NCBI GenBank assembly: GCA_033032865.1
Contig: JAWHQI010000121.1
Coordinates: forward strand, 372,001 to 436,000
Direction: 5' to 3'
Source: Dactylorhiza incarnata
Lineage: Eukaryota; Streptophyta; Magnoliopsida; Asparagales; Orchidaceae
Length of the DNA: 64,000 nucleotides
Position numbers and translations under genes: made by a program. Below, piece by piece: positions 55,267 through 64,000 of this stretch (positions within the stretch are counted from its first letter, which is position 1; each line of letters starts with the position of its first letter). Under the pieces are notes generated by a model. The model made no database searches. It saw only the letters and a list, made by a program, of their open reading frames with translations, and was not told the origin of the DNA.

Positions 55267-55700
55267 CACTACACCATATCATGCATATGGTAGCGCTCAA
55301 AAACCGCTACTGTAAGTGAAAAAAACACTACTGTAGGTCTACGGTAGCGGTTGCGCGTCCGCTACATCCGCCGCCGACGTCGTAGGGTATGGTAGCGGTT
55401 ACCCAATGTATTGTGACGTTTTTATAACCGCTACTATAGGTACATCTATTGTAGCGTTTATGATATCCAATGGTAGCGATTATTTCATTTTACAGCAACG
55501 TTTACGATGCTCTATTGTAGCGTTTATGCTTATATTTGGCAACATTTAAGATACTTTATGGTAGCATTTATGCTTATATTTGACAACATTTAAGATACTC
55601 TATGGTAGTGTTTATGCTTACATTTGGCAACATATATGATTTTCTATGGCAGCATTTATGCTTGTATTTGGCCACATTTATGATCTTCTATGCATGATAT
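55267..55700. repeat. Terminal and subterminal repeats of CACTA element 2
   Basis: CACTA end, then repeated AACCGCTACTGTA/GGTAGCGGTT in both orientations, grading into a 45-bp direct repeat with TGGTAGCATTTATGCTTATA and TTTGGCAACATTTAAGATA. Such repeats are the expected binding sites for the element's DNA-binding transposase subunit. Confidence 0.8.
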
Positions 55701-56198
55701 CATTTATGCTTGTATTTGATCACAAAATTAAATTTTAATAAACTTATTTATTTGCCATTAAATTGAATAAAGAATATAGACAATAATAGATATAAAATCT
55801 ATTTTGTGAAAAAAATATTTTTATTAATAATAAAAAGGTGGGAGATAGCCCAAACCCCTCAATACAAATCAATGGTGCACTTATCTATATTAAACTCAAT
55901 ATATACATGAAAATTAATCTCTTTCTTCTTCACGGGATCGTCCTTGTATTCTTCCTTCTTCGGCGTGACTCCTTTAATGCCTCCTTCTTTTGCATCAACT
56001 TGCACCTCTCCAGCTTTTTTGAACTCAACCCTACATCCATAATGATTTTTATTAATCATGCAAGTATATAGTGAATGGGAAAAAAGGTAAAAAGAAAGAT
56101 TGGGTAATGTGTGAAAATTGGTGGTAGTGTAACAACTGAACAATTACAATTTACATCTAACAATTACTAACAACTGAACCCTAAACAATTCATCCAAC
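55701..56198. other. AT-rich spacer in CACTA element 2
   Basis: No gene recognised. A minus-strand ORF at 56143-55859 has no family motif and overlaps low-complexity DNA. Confidence 0.4.
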
Positions 56199-57378
56199 TT
56201 TGCGCAAGCAAACTGCAGCCAGCAGTTTGCTTGTGCAAGCAAACTGCAGCCGGAGTTTGCGCAAGCCAACTGCAGCCGCAGTTTGCGCAAGCCAACTGCA
56301 GCCGCAGTTTGCGCAAGCCAACTGCAGCCGCAGTTTGCGCAAGCCAACTGCAGCCGCAGTTTGCGCAAGCCAACTGCAGCCGCAGTTTGCGCAAGCCAAC
56401 TGCAGCCGCAGTTTGCGCAAGCCAACTGCAGCCGCAGTTTGCGCAAGCAAACTGCAGCCGCAGTTTGCGCAAGCCAACTGCAGCCGCAGTTGGCGCAAGC
56501 CAACTGCAGCCGCAGTTTGCGCAAGCCAACTGCAGCCGCAGTTTGCGCAAGCCAACTGCAGCCGCAGTTTGCGCAAGCCAACTGCAGCCGCAGTTTGCGC
56601 AAGCCAACTGCAGCCGCAGTTTGCGCAAGCAAACAGCAGCCGCAGTTTGCGCAAGCCAACTGCAGCCGCAGTTTGCGCAAGCCAACTGCAGCCGCAGTTT
56701 GCGCAAGCCAACTGTAGCTGCAGTTTGCGCAAGCAAACAGCAGCCGCAGTTTGCGCAAGCAAACTGCAGCCGCAGTTTGCGCAAAAAAATTGCACCCACA
56801 GTTTGCGCAAGCAAACTGCAGCCGCAGTTTGCGCAAGCCAACTGCAGCCGCAGTTTGCGCAAGCCAACTACAGCCGCAGTTTGCGCAAGCAAACAGCAGC
56901 CGCAGTTTGCGCAAGCCAACTGCAGCTGCAGTTTGCGCAAGCAAACAACAGCCGCAGTTTGCGCAAGCAAACTGCAGCAGCAGTTTGCACAAGCAAACTG
57001 CAGCCGCAGTTTGCGCAAAAAAAACTGCAGCCGCAGTTTGTGCAAGCAAACTGCAGCCGCAGTTTATGCAAGCCAAATGCAGCCGCAGTTTGCGCAAGCA
57101 AACAGCAGCCGCAGTTTGCGCAAGCAAACTGCAGCAGCAGTTTGCGCAAGCAAACTACAGCCGCAGTTTGCGCAAAAAAACTGCAGCCGCAGTTTGCGCA
57201 AAAAAACTGCAGCCGCAGTTTGCGCAAGCAAACTGCAGCCGCAGTTTGCGCAAGCAAACTGCAGCAGCAGTTTGCGCTTGCACAAGCAAACTATAGCAGC
57301 AGTTTGCGCTTGCGCAAGCAAACTGCAGCAGCAGTTTGCGCGCTTGCGCAAGCAAACTGCAGCAGCAGTTTGCGCAGG
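56199..57378. repeat. 26-bp minisatellite, about 45 copies
   Basis: Unit GCAGTTTGCGCAAGCCAACT plus GCAGCC, about 1.18 kb. Each unit holds the palindromes TTGCGCAA and CTGCAG. Unit variants (CCAACT, CAAACT, CAAACA, AAAAAACT) are interspersed. Because 26 is not a multiple of 3 and the unit lacks stops, five frames are open for hundreds of codons (LAQTAAAVCLRKLRL-type and ASQLQPQFAQANCSRSLRK-type peptides). These ORFs are artefacts. Confidence 0.95.
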
Positions 57379-58413
57379 ATTATGGGAATGCATAAAACGT
57401 TGCATGCATATCAATGATTAAACGTTCATCAAAAGTTTCATATTACCCACTTCTGCATGCATCACCTGAATTATGGCAGGATCATTGTGAACAGGTGTAG
57501 TTTGAACAGGTGGTGAGGCCTTGACCTGTAAATCCTGGAAATATGCCATCAAAATAATTCAGGACGCGAAAACATGCCATTATTCAGCATATATAGGAAA
57601 CTAACATTATAACTGCTACAATTAAAGCGATGAAACCAAATCTACATAAAAATCAGACGAGGAGCATACAAGTTAGGGACAAATGTAATAGCAATTTAAT
57701 ACTATCAAATGTAGGGTTAGCAAAATGGTGAAATCAATTAAATCTATGAAACCAAATCTACATAGCAATCAGATTAGGAGTAAATAGCTAGGTTACAGAG
57801 AACAAAATCAACAGAATTTTCAGAAATCAACTGACCGTGGTTGCGGGCAAGGAGTGGCACCGGGGAAATCAATTAAAGCGAGGTAATATGTAGTGCTGGA
57901 AGAAGGGGAATCCATAAACTGCAGGAGCGCTGGTAAGATCCACGAATGTAAGCGGAGAGATGGGGAGGCTCAGATTTACATTTGTGTATGGAGAACGAAA
58001 CCAGCTGAAGCTCTTTTTTGTTCAGCCCTCGAGTGATCCCCAACCAAATCAACTTTTGCTCGAACGGAACCCAAGCAGAACTTGGTTCAGGAAATCCACC
58101 AAATACGTGGGATGCACCAACTATATGTCTCTTTGAATAATCAATCCAACCCCATCCTATACCCATGCCCTTATAGACAGCCATGACACATTCTAATTTT
58201 CTAGATAAAGCACAGAAACATGAATAAAATAGCCCACAATAGTCCAAACAGAACATCAACTAGTGCACAACAAATCATATGAATGCAAATCAACATGGAA
58301 TGAAAATTAACAAACCACCCATTAAACATGAAGAGTGAAATTAGTAGCATAAATTATCATAGGAAACATGGTCGCATTTATGGTGCAAAATATATAATCC
58401 TGCAAACAAGACA
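57379..58413. other. Spacer downstream of the Transposase_24 gene
   Basis: AT-rich with no repeat I can see. A 128-codon minus ORF (58259-57873) has no motif I trust. Probably 3' UTR and non-coding element DNA. Confidence 0.4.
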
Positions 58414-60249
58414 TTACTCAAAATCAACATAAGATGAGCTGTTTGCATTCCTTGTCCCATGTCCGCTAACGGCATCTCCTGGAGATTGGATCCCTGTCAT
58501 CAATCCAGCAAGAATAGAATCTGAATCAAGATTAGGAATGACACGTTGTAGGTTGATTAAGACTGTTGAAAGAATCTCCTGCGTCAATTCAGCCTTAACC
58601 CTTGATGTGATAGACTTCACAAGGTCTACCGGAACTTTTACGTTGATGCCATCAACCAATGTTGCACCATTACTTGATGATGATGCCTTCAAATCAGATT
58701 TAGACACACCCTTTCCCATTAGACTGACACGACCCAGACGATCTTTCTGCATAACAACATTGAACGGATCATTTGTGCTACAATTCTCTTCCTGTTGTGC
58801 TTGCAATTGCTCCATTTCAGCCTGTATTACAACTTATATATTTTAGTAATTAATAATATAAACACCAAAAACTTGAGCAAGATAACATGCATAATTACAA
58901 TTTTTCTTTGGGTATATTCAAAAGATTTCTTGTACTCTCGGGTAAGAACTCTTTTGCGGGTCTCGGTAAACATTTGCACTGCTGTGGGAGGTTCTTTGTT
59001 TGCATTAGCCTTTTGCTATAAATAACAATAGAATAAATATTAAGCTACAAATAGGAAGCTCTGAATTCCTGAATCACAAAATCACATACCAACTCATTTC
59101 TTAAGCATGCAAAACTTGTTCGACCTGTTGTGTGCATATTTTTTTGCTTTTTCCGGCATCGCTTATTTCTTCTTGCTAATTTCTGGACATTATCAAAATG
59201 TATCGTCTTCCAAATAGAAGGAAAAAAGGAAAGGTCAAACCAAAATAATTATAAAAATAAACATAACATACCTTATATTGCTTGGACCCTAATATCTCGA
59301 TAAATCCCTTGAATTGTTCTTCAGGAATACCTTTGGGTCGATTCAAGAGTCTCTCCTTGTCATTGTCATATGGCTTATAAAACTTATGTTTGATTATGTT
59401 CTTATATCTTCGCCAACTGCTATTAATTGTTGCAAGAGTCCACTTCTTTCCTTCATCTGGAATAATCCACTTTTTCTACCCAAAAATAATTATTTTTTTG
59501 GAAATTAATTTATAAACAGAAATCAACCGATAAAAAAAATGTTAGCAACTTACTTGCACATAACTCTACATCTTTTCTTTAGTGTTCAGCAACCTCCAAT
59601 CTGTACAATCTATACGACAAAGACTTGGAATTCGAGCCAATGTACCCAAAAAGCTTGCAAATTGGTTCACTACTGTTCTATCAGGGCCTATTGGCTGGTT
59701 GTGCTCATTTAAAATAACAAAAACACGATGCTCAAACTTTCTACTGTGTATCTCTTTCATCATGGTTCGGCCCCTACACTTTTGTGCTTCAGGTGCTGCA
59801 AAAATCAAAGAATATCATAATTAGATGTTGATTAAAAGATAACAACGTTAACAAATTAAGAAAACACTCCACACACACATACCTTTCTCTGTCTCTGGAT
59901 TTGTCTCTTTCCCTATCTCTTCACCAGGCATACTTTCTTCATGTAGGTCCACGTCAAGATTATTTAGTTCCTCCTCTGGAACTAAATCTTCGCAAATATC
60001 CGGCTCTAAATTTAAATCCTCCTCCTCAAAAACATGAGGTAGATCTACATCATCATCCTCAATATTATTAAGTTCATCAACGACAAATTCTGGATCTTGA
60101 CGTTGCTCTTCAAGATGAGGTGCATCTATTTGTAACAAATCTTCATTCGTTGTTTGGAATGCTCCTTTCCTTGATCTCGTTTTCATTCGTAAATAATGGA
60201 CCATCGAGCCCGGTTTACAATATTTAACAGGTTGTTTGGACTGCTTCAT
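58414..60249 (-). pseudogene. Transposase_24 (Ptta/En/Spm) gene, six exons, one nonsense codon
   Basis: Exons from splice sites I can read: 60249-59883, 59795-59554, 59475-59272, 59206-59090, 59015-58899 and 58821-58414, all GT-AG. Exon 1 is a basic start plus an acidic stretch (MKTRSRKGAF, EEEDLNLEPDICEDL). Exons 2-5 give the Transposase_24 core: a WRLLNTKEKM helix, KKWTLATINSSWRRYKN, DNDKERLLNRPKGIPEEQF, RKKQKNMHTTGRTSFA, TAVQMFTETRKR. Exon 6 ends in a Gln/Glu coiled coil. TAG replaces a Trp codon near the end of exon 2 (EKM*SYVQ). The family is thought to be the DNA-binding accessory subunit of CACTA transposition, binding the subterminal repeats. Confidence 0.82.
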
Positions 60250-60357
60250 TGCTTGAGTTATCCAAAATATTTAACAACTGTTTCAGGAAATAAACTATGA
60301 ATTAAAGTATTTAACAACTGTCAAAAATACAAGTTTCTGCAGACAACACCTGCTGCA

Positions 60358-62490
60358 CATACACACACCTTGCTGCACACATGCACACATGCACATTCGT
60401 GCACATACACACACACACACTTGCTGCACACACACACACACACACCTGCTGCACATACACACACTTTCCTGCACATACACATACCTGCTGCACATACACA
60501 CATTCCTGCACATACACACACATTCCTGCACATACACACACTTTCCTGCACATACACACACCTGCTGCACATACACACACTTTCCTGCACATACACACAC
60601 CTTCCTGCACATACACACACTTTCCTGCACATATACACACACCTGCTGCACATACACACACTTTCCTGCACATACACACACCTTCCTGCACATACACACA
60701 CTTTCCTGCACATACACACACCTTCCTGCACATACACACACTTTCCTGCACATACACACACACACACCTGTTGCACATACACACACTTTCCTGCACATAC
60801 ACACACTTTCCTGCACATACACACACCTTCCTGCACATACACACACTTTCCTGCACATACACACACACGCACCTGCTGCACATACACACACTTTCCTGCA
60901 CATACACACACTTTCCTGCACATACACACACTTTCCTGCACATACACACACCTTCCTGCACATACACACACTTTCCTGCACATACACACACTTTCCTGCA
61001 CATACACACACCTTCCTGCACATACACACACTTTCCTGCACAAACACACACACACACACACACACACCTACTGCACATACACACACTTTCCTGCACATAC
61101 ACACACCTTCCTGCACATACACACACTTTCCTGCACATACACACACACACCTGCTGCACATACACACACTTTCCTGCACATACACACACTTTCCTGCACA
61201 TACACACACTTTCCTGCACATACACACACCTGCTGCACATACACACACTTTCCTGCACATACACACACCTTCCTGCACATACACACACTTTCCTGCACAT
61301 ACACACACTTTCCTGCACATACACACACACACACCTGCTGCACATACACACACTTTCCTGCACATACACACACTTTCCTGCACATACACACACTTTCCTG
61401 CACATACACACACACCCCTACTGCACATACACACACTTTCCTGCACATACACACACCTTCCTGCACATACACACACTTTCCTGCACATACACACACATTC
61501 CTGCACATACACACACTTTCCTGCACATACACACACCTGCTGCACATACACACACTTTCCTGCACATACACACACCTTCCTGCACAGACACACACTTTCC
61601 TGCACATACACACACACCTACTGCACATACACACACTTACCAGCACATACACACACCTTCCTGCACATACACACACTTTCCTGCACATACACACACCTTC
61701 CTGCACATACACACACTTTCCTGCACATACACACACCTTCCTGCACATACACACACTTTCCTGCACATACACACACACACACACCTGCTGCACATACACA
61801 CACTTTCCTGCACATACACACACTTTCCTGCACATACACACACCTTCCTGCACATACACACACTTTCCTGCACATACACACACACACCTGCTGCACATAC
61901 ACACACTTTCCTGCACATACACACACTTTCCTGCACATACACACACTTTCATGCACATACACACACCTGCTGCACATACAGACACTTTCCTGCACATACA
62001 CACACCTTCCTGCACATACACACACTTTCCTGCACATACACACACTTTCCTGCACATACACACACACACCTGCTGCACATAGACACACTTTCCTGCACAT
62101 ACACACACCTTCCTGCACATACACACACTTTCCTGCACATGCACACACCTACTGCACATACACACACTTTCCTGCACATACACACACCTTCCTGCACATA
62201 CACACACTTTCCTGCACATACACACACTTTCCTGCACATACACACACTTTCCTGCACATACACACACTTTCCTGCACATACACACACTTTCCTGCGCATA
62301 CACACACCTGCTGCACATACACACACATTCCTGCACATACACACACTTTCCTGCACATACACACACACGCAAACACACTTTGTTATACACACACACACAC
62401 ACGGTTCTGCACATAACAACACACACATGAACAATTTATATCATGTCTGAATGCACAATACACACACATAATGTTGCACATACACACCTG
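60358..62490. repeat. 20-bp minisatellite, about 105 copies
   Basis: Unit CACACACTTTCCTGCACATA with two interspersed variants: ACCTTCCTGC and the shorter ACCTGCTGC. Extra CA dinucleotides occur at some joints, so the array mixes a 20-bp satellite with (CA)n. About 2.1 kb, between the two transposase genes. Long ORFs on both strands (THFPAHTHTFLHIH and VCMCRKVCVCAGKC types) follow from the repeat and are not proteins. Confidence 0.95.
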
Positions 62491-62629
62491 CTGCAACATG
62501 TTTGGTAAATCTTAATTGATAAATAGAAATTGATAAACAGAAATTGAGTGTTGTTTTAAACAACAAAAATTCATCAAAATAAAAACAAAATTTGATAAAC
62601 AGAAATTGATGAACAAAATTTCAACAAAA

Positions 62630-64000
62630 TTAGAACCATTCTGAATCATCTTGAATTTCTTGTCTATCAAGATCATCGGCACTAAAAGGCATTTCAAGAG
62701 CCACATCACGTCTACACCAAGTATCATCATCGTCATCTCCAATAGTTGGACTCACATCAACCCCAACATTACGTGCATCTGCCCAATATGATTCATCACT
62801 AGCTACTAGAGATTGGTCAAGATCTAACAAATCTCTAGGAATGTTTTGTAGAACATAGTGACGTTCTTCTTCTAAAGGATCTTGTACATAAAAAACTTGA
62901 TGTACTTGAGAAGCCAACACAAAAGGATCATCCATGTAGCAGAGCTTCATGAAGTTAACACATGTAAGCCCGAATTTATCTTTCTGAACATCAAACCAAA
63001 CACATCTAAATAGCACAACACTAAATGTTCCCCAATAATCTATCTCAATTATGCCATCTATTGCCCCATAATATTCCACATTACCGACAATAAGATTTCG
63101 GTCCCTTGAGCTAGCAAAACTTGGAGTTGTTGCCGTAAGAGTAACTCCACTGTTTTGAGTCTTGCATTTCCCATCTCGTTCCCTGGTATAAAATTTATAA
63201 CCAGAGATACAATAGCCTTTGTATCTCCTTGCCACTGAATTTGGAAATTTGGAAAGCCAGTTTATGTAATCAGGAACTTGGTCATTAGTTACTCTAGCTT
63301 CAAACCAATGCACAAATTCTTGACTATGCATCTTTTCTTTAGCCCATTTACTCAATCCACGTCTTATCAATCAAATTTTTATGCTCTCTGCATTTACATG
63401 AAATAAAGTTAGGTTGAATAATTGGAAAAAGAGACAAAGTAATTATAGTCTTATGTAATGTACTTCTCAACTTGTTCGTCTCCACAGTTGAAGATAGCAT
63501 ATCGATGAGCTAGTGTTAAGGTAAGATCATCTAGCATAATAGCCTCACCCTTCAGCTTTTTCTTCCCTTTTCCTCTTTTCTTCTTACCTCCTAGCGGATA
63601 ACCTATTTGTACAAAGGGAAAAATGGAACGTGTTTCACCAGAGTTTTGACCCCCAGAATACCTGGTCAATCTTGTTTTCACCCCATCATGCATATACCTT
63701 GAACAAAATGCTAAACATTCATCAGCCAAGTATGCTTCTGCAATAGACCCTTCTGGACGACTCCGATTACGAACATATGATTTCAATCTACAAAGATATC
63801 TTTCCATCCAATACATCCATTGAAAATGCACCGGTCCACCCAGTTTAATTTGATGAATTAGATGTATAGGCAAGTGTACCATTACGTCAAAAAAACTTGG
63901 AGGAAAAATCTTTTCAAGTTGACAGAGTATTTCAACAATTTCGCTCTGGAATTGATCAAGGTCGTGAACTTTGATAACTTTACTGCATATGGACTTGAAA
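62630..64000 (-). CDS. TNP2-type CACTA transposase, C-terminal exons, partial
   Basis: Minus-strand gene entering from the right edge. Exon-like piece 1 (64000 to about 63460) carries the DUF4218 block: VHFQWMYWMERYLCRLKSYV, RSRPEGSIAEAYLADECLAF. Piece 2 (about 63390-62630) carries DUF4216: KFYTRERDGKCKTQNSGV, YYGAIDGIIEIDYWGTFSVV, DPFVLASQVHQVFYVQDP, ending in an acidic tail. Both are the standard C-terminal half of plant TNP2. An intron with acceptor AATGCAG near 63390 separates them, and about one base of frame adjustment is needed near 63365, so a small frameshift is possible. The catalytic RNase H-like domain is outside the window. Confidence 0.85.

Larger units (their letters stand above)
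55267..64000 (-). mobile_element. CACTA element 2, En/Spm type, runs off the right edge
   Basis: Left terminus CACTACACCATATCATGC interrupts an array unit. Subterminal DNA (55290-55700) repeats GGTAGCGGTT and TGTAGCGTTTATG about every 45 bp. Two minus-strand genes follow: a Transposase_24 type protein and TNP2. The other terminus is outside the window, so neither TIR pairing nor the 3-bp duplication (TAT at 55264-55266) can be checked. At least 8.7 kb. Confidence 0.88.

Noticed and set aside
56144..57421. Long overlapping ORFs of up to 405 codons on both strands
   Set aside because: They follow from a 26-bp tandem unit without stop codons. Cys/Ala or Gln/Ser-rich repeats in every frame are not proteins.
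57873..58259. 128-codon minus ORF (VMAVYKGMGIGWGWIDYS, AWVPFEQKLIWLG)
   Set aside because: Part of it recalls a phrase in plant reverse transcriptase-like polyproteins, but it lacks any catalytic motif and joins no neighbouring exon. Not enough to call.
60295..62450. ORFs of up to 689 codons (His/Thr-rich on plus, Cys/Val-rich on minus)
   Set aside because: Pure translation of the 20-bp and CA repeats; present in several frames at once.
1..64000. CRISPR array or prokaryotic defence system
   Set aside because: Tandem repeats here have no unique spacers of uniform size, and all identifiable proteins are plant transposon proteins.
1..64000. tRNA or rRNA genes
   Set aside because: The only tRNA-like strings are the short primer binding sites complementary to tRNA 3' ends; no cloverleaf is present.

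Overview
This window is repeat-dense heterochromatic DNA from a flowering plant nuclear genome. I find no intact host gene in 64 kb. Nearly every base belongs to nested or rearranged transposable elements: three copia elements of the Sirevirus type, a Tat-type gypsy element, Athila-like LTR sequence, and two CACTA DNA transposons. The plant assignment rests on tRNA-iMet and tRNA-Asp primer binding sites, Sirevirus-style gag proteins, a Tat polyprotein with a second RNase H, En/Spm-type transposase domains, and captured exons that look like a plant ARGONAUTE and a plant prolyl-iminopeptidase-like hydrolase.

Layout. 1-2312 is an inverted Athila-like LTR and leader with a gag-like ORF. 2313-3925 holds scrambled gypsy protease and gag pieces and a 142-bp tandem repeat. 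3926-25169 is a nest of three Sirevirus-type elements: element 1 (5' LTR, gag, protease and integrase; cut off at 9264), element 2 (9265-18029; lost its integrase core; carries a third ORF after pol), and element 3 (18030-25169, minus strand; two LTRs, gag and the third ORF, but no pol). 25170-55266 is a tandem array of an about 1,515-bp unit made from the Athila-like LTR fused to its own leader and start of gag. A 4.66-kb CACTA element (28785-33447, with TIRs and a 3-bp target duplication) carrying host gene fragments interrupts the array. So does a 12.5-kb Tat gypsy element (41809-54337, two LTRs, near-perfect 5-bp target duplication) that has two antisense genes with their own TATA boxes. 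From 55267 to the right edge is a second CACTA element with a multi-exon Transposase_24 gene, a TNP2 transposase gene running off the edge, a 26-bp minisatellite and a 2.1-kb, 20-bp minisatellite.

How the parts relate. Only the Tat pol is a long uninterrupted polyprotein, and its gag and protease are broken, so no LTR element here looks autonomous. The pol-less element 3 would have needed trans-acting enzymes from a relative. The array units share one illegitimate gag/LTR junction, so they spread by tandem duplication rather than by repeated insertion: a retrotransposon-derived satellite. Each LTR family has its own CpG-containing dyad motif, clustered in the LTRs and accessory regions and in one case inside coding sequence. 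This, with the accessory ORFs, is the most interesting structure not explained by ordinary element anatomy.

Limits: family names come from reading motifs by eye, with no database search. LTR boundaries are exact where two copies or TG/CA ends plus a primer site agree, and approximate otherwise.
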